This document shows positions 39,301-48,112 of a stretch of DNA of 64,000 nt, piece by piece. The DNA is from Effrenium voratum (lineage: Eukaryota > Sar > Dinophyceae > Suessiales > Symbiodiniaceae). The translations under genes and the position numbers were made by a program. Within the stretch, counting starts at the first letter, position 1. The number at the start of each line of letters is the position of its first letter. The stretch is taken from positions 242,501-306,500 of the forward strand of contig CAUJNA010003319.1 of NCBI GenBank assembly GCA_963377175.1, written 5' to 3'. The notes below the pieces were generated by a model. It was not told the DNA's origin, ran no database searches, and saw only the letters and a list, made by a program, of their open reading frames with translations.

Positions 39301-40119
39301 CCAAGCGGCTTCCTCTTGCAGGGAAGGACCTGAACTTCGAAGACCCACTGCATTTAGGGCAAATGGGGCCGGCCAACGTCCCCACCCCACTGTGATACTC
39401 GTATGTACATATGTGTAGAATACAAGAATACAAAATATAGACATACATAACATAATTTATACATATGTCATCCACATTTCTATACATGCGATATTTGATA
39501 TAAATATACGAGATCCCTTCAGGGCATTCGGCAAAGCTTGCATCACGTTGCGCCGACTTCTGGATCCCCTAGGGTACGTGTCAGAATAGGGGGAAAAGAA
39601 GGCATAGAATCCAATAAGAATACACGTAGATATATGTATATGCATTTTTTTGCAATATACCGCGTTTCTCAAACAATGGAGACCCCAGCCCAAAATTAAA
39701 TTGAACATGCTCCTGATGTGTCGAACATGTGTCGAAATAAGGGGCCGGATCATCTTGATTTGCATTGTTCTCTTGAGATCATGGCTCAAGTTGGCTTGAA
39801 AGCGCCCACCCACCCACCCCCCTCCCGCCAAGCAGATTGTAATGAATGTTCGATCACAGTTTGACTCTTTGAACCTGGAGCTTAAAAGCTTGAAACTTTG
39901 TAGTCCAGAGCCTCCATGAGAGAAATCTGAAATTGGGGTCCCTGTGCCGAACTTTTTCAACCAGTCACTAGGAACCCTTGGCTTCAAGCTGGGTGTCAGG
40001 TTGGATATCATCCACCGGACCGTTCACATTGGAGAAGGCTTGTAAAACTGCGTGCTGGAAAAGCGGGCCTTCTTTGCTTCCCCAGGGCAAGTGGGCCGTC
40101 ACACAACAAAACGGATCTC
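18189..40119 (-). CDS. Formin (FH2-domain actin nucleator), multi-exon gene
   Basis: Gene-level entry. Formins nucleate and elongate unbranched actin filaments with a dimeric FH2 domain. Fourteen minus-strand exons from 40,119 to 20,070 rebuild an FH2 domain of about 380 residues (family about 400) with continuous phase. Landmarks in order are: a possible lasso Trp (HLPWGSKE), DIDYSELQVLF, the helix with AAQRNRDEEKGVALRALD, YWPAGAELQELEDY, LLRIPDLNFRLR, ACRQLRESESLRQFL, TYLNTGTTAEA (in place of GNYLNxG), ELTKLSQHK, MCLMHFMVKQMRLKRPD, ALARKQRLDE, FEEAEACAKAMLDHFGVE and TFGSFSQFLVDFRNKW. The family Gly-Asn before LN is replaced by Cys-Thr. A serine-rich C-terminal tail follows. Donors are mostly GC and GA. 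The N-terminal regulatory half is not resolved; a proline-rich exon at 40,985-41,094 may be the FH1. Gene ends and tail exons are the least sure parts. Confidence 0.85.
18620..18727 (-). CDS. Formin C-terminal tail exon
   Basis: Thirty-six codons from acceptor CCACAG|GGC to donor CGTCAG|GC, reading GTLAQTTSAAKASMLKPAEF and so on. Phase 0 matches the last FH2 exon. The frame stays open on to a GT donor at 18,526, which would add a stretch containing WPGSFAPHRSISALFKQTTS; which donor is used cannot be told. Confidence 0.45.
18730..19430. other. Intron of the formin gene, no exon seen
   Basis: A hydrophobic minus-strand frame near 19,040-19,200 (FLIHEVMFLLFLAVSAVLG) is open but has no splice support, so it is not called. 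Confidence 0.4.
19433..19640. repeat. Interstitial telomere-type repeat (CCCTAAA)n
   Basis: Degenerate CCCTAAACCTAAACCCTAAA units run over about 200 bases and are interrupted by a short unique stretch at about 19,530-19,560. This is the TTTAGGG telomere repeat type known from plants and dinoflagellates, here inside the formin gene. Confidence 0.8.
20070..20162 (-). CDS. Formin FH2 exon 14 (C-terminal end of FH2)
   Basis: Thirty-one codons between CATCAG|GAG and TGGCAG|GA, reading ELPPGDPLAVTLQQTFG then SFSQFLVDFRNKWQ. It equals the FH2 segment 'FGEdp....eeFFxxfxxFxxxfxxa'. Confidence 0.8.
21626..21706 (-). CDS. Formin FH2 exon 13 (alpha-helix before 'FGE')
   Basis: Twenty-seven codons between TCTGAG|GCT and GTGGAG|GC, ARLALLQQQFEEAEACAKAM then LDHFGVE. 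It matches 'lxxxfxexxxlxxxLLeyFGEd' of FH2 domains and joins in phase to the next exon. Confidence 0.85.
24798..24902 (-). CDS. Formin FH2 exon 12
   Basis: Thirty-five codons between TTCGTAG|GAA and GATGAG|GA, reading EGLEGSDLRRTNLKGLEAQV then TSIFGLPEASCGSDE. Fits the coiled FH2 helix 'sleeLxxdlkxLxxxlxxl'. A further small exon between this and 21,706 is possible, since the helix is shorter than in other formins; a frame near 21,880-21,980 is a candidate. Confidence 0.7.
26690..26860. other. AT-rich island of about 150 bp
   Basis: In a formin intron of mixed composition, this patch is almost entirely A and T and ends abruptly at both sides. The plus frame is open but no product is recognised. 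It could be an inserted organelle fragment. Confidence 0.4.
27736..27802 (-). CDS. Formin FH2 exon 11
   Basis: Reads TPARFEAELSCLALARKQRL then DE, from acceptor TTCGCAG|GA. Split codon AG|G (Arg) joins it to the exon before. Donor chosen as GACGAG|GC because the protein then aligns without a gap. The frame stays open to another GC donor at 27,691, which would add 15 residues. Confidence 0.75.
28575..28630 (-). CDS. Formin FH2 exon 10 (LLHFIV motif)
   Basis: Reads GMCLMHFMVKQMRLKRPD, the FH2 'tTLLHFIVxxL' motif. Acceptor CAGCAG|GGC, donor GACAG|GA (non-canonical GA). Confidence 0.85.
28700..30150. other. Formin intron, gene-free
   Basis: No protein-like exon. It contains a G-run near 29,500-29,620, a purine-rich AAAGAA/GGAA zone and the GGAA microsatellite listed separately. 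Confidence 0.45.
29859..29961. repeat. (GGAA)n microsatellite
   Basis: About 25 nearly perfect GGAA units, flanked on both sides by several hundred bases of degenerate purine-rich GGAA/AAAGA sequence. It creates a false 319-codon frame rich in Phe/Leu/Ser/Pro on the minus strand. Confidence 0.95.
30325..30432 (-). CDS. Formin FH2 exon 9 (KL..K motif)
   Basis: Thirty-six codons between GGACCAG|GAT and TTTGGG|GTGAGT, one of only two GT donors in this gene. Reads DIRTDASVASFFEVQELTKL then SQHKLHVTTEGDERFG, the 'gFkLxxLxKLxxxK' part of FH2. Confidence 0.8.
30938..31037 (-). CDS. Formin FH2 exon 8 (LNTGT motif)
   Basis: One base plus 33 codons between GCTGAG|GCA and TCCAAG|GC, reading QFLAVTLAACTYLNTGTTAE then ARWPKEGIASLSK. 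It corresponds to the most conserved FH2 stretch 'iLxxGNyLNxGtxxgxAxgF'. The usual Gly-Asn before Tyr-Leu-Asn is Cys-Thr here. Confidence 0.85.
31692..31799 (-). CDS. Formin FH2 exon 7 (ACRQLRESESL)
   Basis: Reads LLDLSQSMPATMDQLSQQLA then CVQKACRQLRESESL, matching 'lxxlxxAcxxlreSxxfxxlL' of FH2. Split codons join both neighbours: AG|G with 32,537 before and AG|G with 31,037 after. Acceptor TGGGAG|GCT, donor CTGAG|GC. Confidence 0.9.
32537..32631 (-). CDS. Formin FH2 exon 6 (RIPDLNFRL)
   Basis: Thirty-one codons plus AG, reading DYAFGRKMGALRGLEQALLP then LLRIPDLNFRL, the FH2 'e.fl..l..IPrlxxRL' helix. Acceptor GCTCGCAG|GAT, donor CTCAG|GTGGGT (canonical GT). Confidence 0.9.
33110..33600. repeat. 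AT-rich repeat-derived stretch in a formin intron
   Basis: Motifs AATTGAAATTATGTATTTCA, TTTCAATTTAGATT and TTTCAATTCAGATTTCAA recur, in a style like the repeat at 1-750. No coding sense. Confidence 0.45.
33911..33967 (-). CDS. Formin FH2 exon 5 (LxxYxPxxxEL)
   Basis: Nineteen codons between GGCCAG|GGC and CTGGAG|GA, GWEQLVKYWPAGAELQELE, matching 'lexLlkylPtxeEiexl'. The GA donor is preferred over a GT a few codons on, because it restores the family spacing to the next helix. Confidence 0.85.
35035..35114 (-). CDS. Formin FH2 exon 4
   Basis: Two bases plus 26 codons between CTCAAG|GGG and CTGGAG|GC, reading VALRALDVPWLCDAATALDL then RGRKLE. Joined to exon 3 through a split Gly codon. The interval from the QRNR motif to YWP has the family length. 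Confidence 0.8.
36483..36564 (-). CDS. Formin FH2 exon 3 (QRxRD, equivalent of KRxqN)
   Basis: Twenty-seven codons plus one base between GGCGAG|GTT and GAAAG|GC, reading VLFQNQVTSEKAAVAALAAQ then RNRDEEK. AAQRNRD sits where FH2 domains have LDpKRaqN, so the motif is diverged. Confidence 0.75.
38088..38149 (-). CDS. Formin FH2 exon 2 (DIDYSELQ)
   Basis: Reads SPALAQLTSSLADIDYSELQ and continues into VLFQ of exon 3, like 'xxlxxxxidxdeLexLF'. Donor CTGCAG|GC. Acceptor read as GCAGAG|GG to keep phase with 40,069-40,119. An alternative acceptor at 38,172 (GCCCAG|GCTC) would instead join in phase to the proline-rich exon at 40,985. Confidence 0.65.
38160..40060. other. Formin intron with CT microsatellite and AT-rich patches
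   Basis: A CT run lies at about 38,286-38,320 and ATATAT/ACATA-rich sequence at about 39,400-39,640. No supported exon. Confidence 0.4.
40069..40119 (-). CDS. Candidate first FH2 exon of the formin (lasso Trp)
   Basis: Strong pyrimidine-rich acceptor (TTACTTTTCTTTCAG|GAG) and donor GAAG|GC. Reads DPFCCVTAHLPWGSKE and joins in phase to SPALAQ of exon 2. LPWGS could be the LxW lasso/post contact of FH2. A resemblance of VTAHLPWG to endonuclease/phosphatase motifs was also considered. Confidence 0.4.
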
Positions 40120-40984
40120 CTGAAAGAAAAGTAAGCAAGTCACAAACGTAGGCTCCGGTTCGACTTGTTCCCTTGCTGGGGAGGCCTGCCCAATGCGCAT
40201 GCGTTGTTTTTTTGAGAAAAGAAAACCTTGGAACTAGAAGAGCATCAACCACCAAGGTCCTGTGCTGTTTTTGATGCATGGCCATGGCTTTGAATGGGGG
40301 AAACTTCTCAGACATCCGGTGATTGGTTCAACCGAACTGTGCGTTGGCGCGCTCTGGGACAGAAACAAGGATGTGTCAGGCAGGGTGCCAATTCGGCTGT
40401 ACCAACCAGACTCTGGTACCTAAAAGGGAATCAACATGTTATTTGACCCCCATCTAAAAAGCACAAACGACACCAGGGTGCAACAAAAGGCTCCTACTTT
40501 GGACACCCCCCCATGTTTCATGCATGGCCCCACCCTGGGGACTTGGGCCCCGACTCCCTAGGTTGCAAGACATGGAAGGTTGCAGTCCGTGATTCCCCTG
40601 GGTCTTGCAGACTCAGCTCTCAAGTCATACGGTGACGAATCCGCTAGTGGCTAAAGTAGCCAAAGGGAAGACAATCCCAGTAGTGCGATACGCAAATAAA
40701 GTAAATATGTCTTCCCAAGGTTGTTTAAAGAAAGCTAACAAGGTAACGGGTTCGGAGGGGTAAGTTTATTTGCTTCCGGGCTTTAACTACCTGTTCAAAC
40801 ATGGTTGAACCAAGGGTCTCAAAGCCCAAAAGGATTTCCGTTGATTAAGGACAAGTCGCCTCCAGCTGGCTCCTTGCCTTGCCGGTCCCCTTGCTGTCTT
40901 GAGAGAAGGGAATCCCAAAATGGTTGTTCCTTCTGCTCCCGTCCAAAACCAAACGAAAAAGGGCACACGCAACAACAAACACAC

Positions 40985-41094
40985 CCATTCCCGAATGGCC
41001 GAGGCGCAGGGGCTGGGCCTTTGTTTTTTGGCGGCGGCCGCCGCGGGCATGGGGGGCCTTTGCCTTTGCCTTTGCCCTTTCCCTTGATCTTTTC
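40985..41094 (-). CDS. Possible FH1 (proline-rich) exon of the formin
   Basis: After acceptor GCGCCAG|GAA the frame reads KIKGKGKGKGKGPPCPRR then PPPKNKGPAPAPRPFGNG. Short proline runs could bind profilin-actin as an FH1. The proline runs are shorter than usual and other frames are open, so this is tentative. Confidence 0.35.
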
Positions 41095-41159
41095 CTGGCG
41101 CGACAGCGCCGCGGCAGGCGACCCACCCAATCTCATTCAGACAGGAGCTTCGTTTGGGT

Positions 41160-41232
41160 CTGTGTGTGTGTGGGCGTTTCGGTACTAGGTGTTTTGTATG
41201 TTTGTGTGTCTGCGTTTGTGTTTGAGTGTGGG

Positions 41233-41266
<34 letters not shown>

Positions 41267-41296
41267 TGTATGTATGTATGTATGTATGTATGTATG

Positions 41297-41327
<31 letters not shown>

Positions 41328-41910
41328 TTATGTATGTTCGTATGCATGTGCGTGTATATATACATGCATGTACGTATGCACGGATAGATGTATGGATGTT
41401 CGAATGCCTGAATGTGCAAATCTAGAAATGTATGTGCGCGCGTGTGTGCGGCTCCGTGTGTGCATGCATGCCGGCATGCCGGCTGGCAGGCAGGCAATGC
41501 AGGCAGGCCCGCATGCATGCATGCACGTATGTATGTACATGCGTATGGATGGACGGATGGATGGATGAATGGATGGATGCATGCATGGATGTAAGTATGT
41601 ATGTACATATAGGTATGCCGGTAGGTAGCCAAGTAGGCAGGTACGTAGGTACGTATGTAGGTAGGCAGGTGTGTATGTATGTGTGCACGTGTGTATGTGT
41701 GAGTTTAGGTAGGTAGGAAGGTGGGTAGGTAGGTAGGTAGGTAGGTAGGCAGGTAGGTGTATGTATGTATGTATGTGTGGGTATGTATGAGTGTGTCAAC
41801 GTGTCTGTGTGTGTGTGTCCATGTGTATGTAAATGCGTATGCGTGTGGGTGTGTATTTGTATGTGTATGTGAACATGCATGTGTATGTCTATGTTAGTGT
41901 CATTCGTTGT
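41160..41910. repeat. TATG-family microsatellite tract
   Basis: A pure (TATG)n core at about 41,231-41,326 is surrounded by variant TATG, GGATGGAT, GCATGCAT, GTAGGTAG and GGCAGGCA blocks. False Met/Tyr/Val/Cys frames and their His/Thr/Ile counterparts run through it. Confidence 0.95.
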
Positions 41911-41939
41911 CATTGTATGTTTCTGTGAGTCGTTGTGTT

Positions 41940-42400
41940 TGATTGTTGTGTGTGTGTGTGTGTGTGTCTGTGTGTCTGTGTGTCTGTGTGTGTGTGTGTT
42001 TGCGTGTGTGGGTGCTTGCGTGTTTGCGTGTTTGCGTGTTTGTGTGTGCGTGTGTGCGTGTGTGCGTGTGTGCGTGTGTGCGTGTGTGCGTGTGTGCGTG
42101 TGGGTGTGGGTGTGGGTGTGTGTGTCTGTGTCTGTGTCTGTGTCTGTGTCTGTGTCTGTGTCTGTGTCTGTGTCTGTGTCTGTGTCTGTGTCTGTGTCTG
42201 TGTCTGTGTCTGTGTCTGTGTCTGTGTCTGTGTCTGTGTCTGTGTCTGTGTCTGTGTCTGTGTCTGTGTCTGTGTCTGTGTCTGTGTCTGTGTCTGTGTC
42301 TGTGTCTGTGTCTCTGTTCTGTGTCTGTGTCTGTGTCTATGTCTGTGTCTGTGTCTATGTGCGTGTGTCTATGTGTGTGTGTGTGTGTTTGTATGCTTGT
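41940..42400. repeat. (TGTGTC)n hexanucleotide minisatellite with GTGTGC flank
   Basis: A GTGTGCGT tract precedes about 33 units of TGTGTC at 42,121-42,320, almost perfect, with decaying copies to about 42,360. All three plus frames are open for about 200 codons (Cys-Val or Val-Ser alternation). This is an artefact of the hexamer. Confidence 0.97.
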
Positions 42401-42705
42401 GTCTTCATGTTTGTTCCTTTGTGTTTTGTTCTCTTCTTTCTGTTTCGGGGGCGGGGGGGAGCGGTTTTAGGATTAATCCGGCCCTAAACAACAACTCCTT
42501 TTGGGCCACCCCAATGTTGGGGTCCGATCCACAGAGATTCCGCTAGAAATCGCTTTTAATCGGTGGCTTAGTAGCTAACTTCGGGAAATATGGACCCCGC
42601 TTTGGAACACGGCGGTCCTAGTGAAGGGGGGTTCCAAATATGAAAGGTTGTCCGGACTGTCCCACAAACCTACATGCTTCAAGATTTCTGCTCAACGGTC
42701 AACCA

Positions 42706-42948
42706 ACATCTAATTTCTCCGCTTGCTCTTCCTGCTGCTTGCTTTCCTCCCTCTGCTCTTCAATCGTCTTCTCCTCCTCCTGCTCCTTTTTGTCCTCGTT
42801 ACCTTCCTGCTCTCCCTTCCCCTGTTCTGCCTTCTCCTCGTCGTTGGCCAAAGCGTTAAGAGTCTCCTCGCAGCATGCGCTGCTGCTCTGGCTGCTGCTT
42901 CCCGGCTGGCTCGCGGAACTCGTGACAATCGCTTCCTCACTGTCTGTC
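42706..42948 (-). CDS. Acidic exon of unidentified protein
   Basis: After acceptor GCGCAG|GAC the frame reads TDSEEAIVTSSASQPGSSSQ, then LANDEEKAEQGKGEQEG, then EEEKTIEEQREESKQQEEQ and a stop at 42,706. Glu/Gln/Lys-rich, probably disordered or helical. A good GT donor (GGAAG|GTAACG) at 42,803 may end it earlier. It could be an N-terminal exon of the formin. Confidence 0.45.
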
Positions 42949-43214
42949 CTGCGCGCATGTGGAGCCGCGCCAGAAGGCTAGCCATGCTGCAACGAAAGCA
43001 CTCCGCTTGCGGGATCGTCGGGTTGGGAACCCTATCACGCCTTGGTAATGAGTTCCGACTTCCTCTTGATAAACGTACACCAAAAAATACAAACTCCTCC
43101 AGCCGACGGCAACAATTGCCACAACACATTTTGAAATTACCCATACTAAACCAACACAAAATTTTCTGGAATCCATATGAGCTCCACAGATACGCTTATC
43201 AGGGGCGACCCTAG

Positions 43215-43520
43215 CAATGATCAATAGGGCTGCTTTGCATGAGCGGTTGTTTTTTAGGTTCCCTTCAAAAGGTCTTACTCAAAAGTTGCATTCGGAGTTG
43301 TTTCTGCTTCTAAACTTTAGGGTTGCGTTGCGTGAGCGGCTTCATTGTTAGGAGATCCATTATATAGGTCTTCATAAGGTCTTACTCAAAAGTTGTATTC
43401 TGAGCGCTACTGCTTTCCAGTGAGCGGCTTAAATTATTACTAGTTGTGCTTGTTGAAAAAGACAAGAGCGCCTTCCATTGAAACGTTTCTTACTCAACAA
43501 TTGCATGCTGAACACTCGTT
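43215..43520. repeat. Three-copy tandem repeat of about 107 bp
   Basis: CTTACTCAAAAGTTGCATTC and diverged versions start at 43,274, 43,381 and 43,489. GTGAGCGGCTT-like motifs keep the same spacing between them. No coding sense. A TA run lies at about 43,531-43,548. Confidence 0.7.
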
Positions 43521-44043
43521 TTGGCACCTGTATATATATATATATATTTTATTTATACCTGGGCCCTCCTAAGTGTGCATGTGTTGTGCTGCTTGGGTCA
43601 AAGGCTCCTGTGGTGCCAACAACATGTGTTTTGCTTCAGTGCATTTGTGTGGATTTTCCTGTTTTGCGAAACCAGGATGAGGACGAAAAGTCGACATTGC
43701 CCGACCCACAGGAGACATTCCCCGACCACAAAGCGACATTTGCCGACCACGTTCTGGCAAGATTCTGAAGCAGCACTTTTAAAAGGAAAAGGTTCTTTTT
43801 GGAGCAAACAACGCAACATATTGCTTTTTCAGCAAACGGCAGAAAAAATGCTCAGCTGGAGGGTCTAGGTATATAAAAAGAAGAAAACAAAAACTCTACT
43901 CTCCCTCTCTGTCCCTAGCATCCTTGAGCAGGTAAAAACCCTCCTATAGTTGTTTTTCTAACTTTTTTTATTGGGGGTGGGACGGTCACTTTTTGATTAA
44001 GGGGACAGCATTACCCGAATTATTGGAAGAACACCAACGCCAC

Positions 44044-44101
44044 TTTTCCGAGCTGCTTCGTCGCGCCTCGCCGAGCGGGCCACTTGTGGGCCCATGAGCA
44101 C
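44044..44101 (-). CDS. Possible exon of unidentified protein
   Basis: After acceptor GTTTCAG|GTG the frame reads VLMGPQVARSARRDEAARK. Ends at a GT (GGAAAA|GT), or earlier at GCGAG|GC (44,067). Confidence 0.35.
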
Positions 44102-44299
44102 CTGAAACTCTCAACGTCAGCCCCTGCCCAAAGGAAACAAACAAATCCTTTGATGGCACTGGGTCCTCCCAAAACAAGTAAAGAAAGGAAGCAACCCTTT
44201 AGACGGGAAGCTGCCAAACAGAAAGGAAATGTTAGGTTGCCAACGAAAAACAGGGGGGGCACTGATGCGTGGTTGCGTTTTGATAAGCTCTAAAAACAA

Positions 44300-46510
44300 A
44301 CGTTTTGGGGGTTGTCGCCCGTTTTAATCCACCACTCAGTAGCTAATTCAGATGTAATAGAAAGTGAGATCGGCCTTCGTGTCTCTGTGACTCCGGCTGG
44401 TCAAGGGCGGCCCGCATAAATCAAACCCATGAAACCCTGCACGGGGGGATGGGGGGGGCCATGAGTCCCCTTCTCCGGAATGACCTGGAAAGAGGGAACC
44501 CTTCTTTCGTTTCACTCGGTTCTTTTACGGTGAACTTTGCCCCACAATCCTAACAAACCGGGATTTCAGGGTGGAATACTGAGCAACGGGGCTTTCACAA
44601 GTGGCAAACCCTGCTAGACCCTTGCTTGAGTGGACAGGCGAAAGCCAAGGCACATGAAGCGCTTGCAGCCAGAATCTCCAAACATGCTCCTCCTCCATGC
44701 CGAACTGGTAACGTCCAGCGGGGGTGCCAATCACCTTAGCTTCGCATGTTCAAAGCTAGCTAGCTGCTTGAGAACAAAGGGGTGACATTCAAACCTCAAG
44801 CCGATGCCCTGCTTCACAAGGGTCGGTTCAAACAACCATCATTTGATCCGAGGTTAGCATTAGCAAACCAAACATCAAACCACGTCTACATCTGAGTGAG
44901 GCACATGGGTGTTGGTCTCTCCCTCCCCCCGGGCTCCATGAGAATCGGACGCCCCACCTCTACGCCCTAGCGGTCAAATCCGAGCCTCACAAGTAACTAG
45001 TTGCCCCTGGTACCACAAAACCCAGAAGCAAAAGCAAGCAAAGTCTGGCAATTTGCTATGATGCGCATAGTGTTGCGCCATGTTTACCAGTCATATTCCT
45101 TGCTCTGTTAAATCAAGAGAGGGGGGCATAATGGTGGGACACCCCAACTGATTTGCCCAGTGACGATGGCAGAACAAAATGGGACCCCTTTGGTGGTGAC
45201 CACTTCGGGAGAACCCATCAAACAACAAGGGGTTCGGTCGGCGTTAGGTAAGTTAGGGCCACTGAACAAACTGGGGCCCGGCTGGAGAAGGGAACATTCC
45301 TGGGTTGGGGCACCCATCAACCGCTGCAAAACCCGGACAAGTAAAATTGAACACAGGATTCAGGACCCCTCGGTTTACTAGTAGTTGTCCCATTTGAGAG
45401 GCATACCTTGACTCTTTGTTTTTCTGAGGACGGGTTCCGGTAAATGAAAATCGAACCACCATAGAAATAGTGAAATCCGCTTATTTCCTGCCAAAATCAA
45501 ACTACAAGTTGGGCTGCGCGAAAGCTGGCAGGGCTTTTACGGGACGAACAACAAACTGGCCGGGCGACCAATCGAAAAGTGGGCGACTCCTGAGCAGTGT
45601 TGCAACGCGCGCCGAGATGGTGGCCGTAGACGCGGGAGCCGAGCACATTCACCTTAGGATTGGAAGTTGATCGAAAGGTCAAAACATGGGATGACCTTTG
45701 GGGGTGGGGGGAGTTCACCGATCCCAGAAGAACCGCCAGAGTTTGGAAGCAAATGGCGAAATGTCCCTTCAAAACTACCAAACCTGACCAACCTCTTGGA
45801 GGGGTAGAGTGGGCCGTGCAAGCTGGGGCAGAACATGAAACCAAGGCGCCAAGAAACCTGAAGTTCAATTTGCGAGGAACAAAGTGACATGGAGCAACTT
45901 ACCCGATCGTCAAACGGTCTTTACGGTTTGTCTTTGTGACGGCACGTCTCAGGTCCACATCGTTCATTTGAAAGGTAGCCACCTGTGCTAGGCATCGTAG
46001 CTAAAGTGGGTCCAAACTCTGACAGCACTGGTACTCATGACCATGCAAGTGTTTATCAAGATGGTGGCACCCTAAACCCTAAGCCCCCTTTTGGTTGGTT
46101 TGAAGGGCAGAAATTGCTTTCTTCAGGTTCTGTGACCGGCTGGCCACGCGTGAGGCTGCACCACTCTGGTAGTTTTGTCACCAGCTCAACTTGTATCGCT
46201 TTGAAGCCGCTGGAATTGCTTTCCGGAGCCAACAAGCGCAAAACCCCATGTCACTCACCTTTGAACACTCACAACGGGACCCTTTCCACCAAAGACACAA
46301 CCGGGTCTTTGGAAGGTTCGGGGTATGACAGCTCCTTCAAGCGGGGCTTTCCGGGAACAACTGGGAACCCGGGCCAGTTGATAAACTCACCCCCGGGCTG
46401 ATTGATGGGGCGGAGATGTCCTGCAAACCGTTAAAGTCCGGATCTCTGTTTTTCTTTTTCGGGCGGGGCACTAATTTTGGCCGGAGGGGATGCTCCCCAA
46501 CTAAGACTAA
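44300..46510. other. Gene-free stretch
   Basis: No exon with both splice support and convincing protein composition. A minus-strand frame near 45,560-45,650 (VNVLGSRVYGHHLGARC) follows an AAG|GTG acceptor but is too weak to call. Confidence 0.35.
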
Positions 46511-46516
46511 AGCCTT

Positions 46517-46627
46517 TCAGGCTCTGTCAGGCTTGAAAAATCGCCAGGGCGCGTCTGCGGTCACATTGATTTCGTTCTCATCGATGAACAGAGTTCTGTG
46601 CCAGGGAGGTCGCACCAAAAAGTCTGC
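46517..46627 (-). CDS. Probable exon of unidentified protein
   Basis: After acceptor GCTTGCAG|GCA the frame reads ADFLVRPPWHRTLFIDENEI then NVTADAPWRFFKPDRA and a stop. Balanced composition. A GT donor after IDENEIN is possible. Family unknown. Confidence 0.4.
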   Translation of the reverse strand, partial: ADFLVRPPWHRTLFIDENEINVTADAPWRFFKPDRA

Positions 46628-47683
46628 CTGCAAGCATTGCAAATTTTGCGCCGAGGCAAGAGCGTGGCGGGGACCACCCGCCAACCACGCTCACAAGAAC
46701 AAATAAGACGGTAGGAGCGGCAAAGAAGTTGACAACAAAGAGCAAAAATGGTTCTAAAGCATTGTAGCTATGTCATGGCATCTTCATCTTTACACCAGTT
46801 CCTAAACCTGACATAAGGCATCCCCAAGTAAAAGATCTGGGAGGTTGGGGTTTGGGTGGTGGAACCCTCTTTGGAGTAACACGGCGCGCCTGCCTCACGA
46901 ACCTGTATGGCGGCAATGGCAGGGAACCCCCTTGCCTTGCCTCATCCATAAGCCATAGAGTGAGACCAGGATCACTACCAGGAAAACCACCACAATATTT
47001 GATTCTGCACCTCCCAGAATATGAGGCTAAGTGCATAAGGTGTCCCTCCATTGTTCAACGGGTTCCGCCGTGAAACTGTCTCTTCCAACATTATTGGGAA
47101 GAACCAACCAAGCCCGTCCAGCCGTTCGCAGTTGTCTTCCCAAGGTCCCCAAAACAGTCGAGAAGGTCAGTTCTCGGCAAATGAACCCGTATAGAAAGGT
47201 CGTGATCTTGCTTTTAGTGAATATTTCAGTGTTCCTAGCCATCCCCGGGTGCCCTCAACTACAACCAAGCCCGCAAGCCATGCATTTGCGCGGATACAAG
47301 CATGACCAAGCATCCGAGTCCTGCCTTCGACCTTCCAAAGGGCTCGAGGTTCATGGCTCTGTTGGTCTGTGTGTACGCACTCCGTGTGCCAACCAATCGT
47401 CAATCTTGCACTCATGTCAAAAGAGGGTACCCTTCCCCTCAAAATGGAACACTGTTTTCCAGGTACCCTCCCACAGGCGCCATGATGGTGCCATGTTAGC
47501 GGGAGCAGGAGGGTAATTAAAATGCACCTCCGGTTTCCGGGCACTCAGAACCTTGCGACGACCCGGCTTGCCCCGAATCGCCTGGTCACCTGGATCCTTG
47601 TTGAAGCACCGCAAGCGCCCGCTGGTCTGCGTGGGTGGGTCTAGGGTTAGTCCCTTGAAGGATTCCCCTAAGAATGGCTTGTT

Positions 47684-47849
47684 GCCTGGCTGGTTGGTTG
47701 GTTGGCTGGCTGGCTGCTTGCTTGCTTGGTTGGTTGTTTGGTTGGTTGCCAGGTAGTTGGTTGCCTGGTTGGTTGCCCGGTTGGTCGGTTGCTTGGTAGC
47801 TTGGTTGCTTGGTTGCTTGGTTGCTTGGTTGCTTGGTTGCTTGATTGCT

Positions 47850-47880
<31 letters not shown>

Positions 47881-48112
47881 TTGGTTGGTTGGTTGGTTGG
47901 TTGGTTGGTTGGTTGGTTGGTTGGTGGGTCGCTTACTTGCTTGCCTGCTTGGTCGGTTGGTTGCCCGGTTGGTTGCCTGGTTCGGTGCGTGGTTGGTGGC
48001 CTGGTTGGTCGCCCGGTTGGTTGGCTGGTTAGTTGGCTGGTTGTTGGTTGGTTCGTTGGTTGGTTCGTTGGTTGGTTTCTTGGATGCTTGGTTGCTTGGT
48101 GCCTTTGTTGGT
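47684..48112. repeat. GGTT/GGCT tetranucleotide repeat
   Basis: More than 400 bases of TTGG units with GGCT and CTTG variants, including pure runs at about 47,845-47,930. It yields Trp/Leu/Val/Gly frames on plus and Asn/Gln/Pro/Thr frames on minus, none real. Confidence 0.95.

Noticed and set aside
39968..40119. Endonuclease/exonuclease/phosphatase-type motif (VTAHLPWG)
   Set aside because: Only one short motif is seen, with none of the other family motifs nearby; the exon joins the formin in phase.
41879..42546. Three overlapping plus-strand open frames of about 200 codons
   Set aside because: They are translations of the TGTGTC hexamer in three frames (Cys-Val or Val-Ser alternation); a hexamer without stop codons stays open in all frames.
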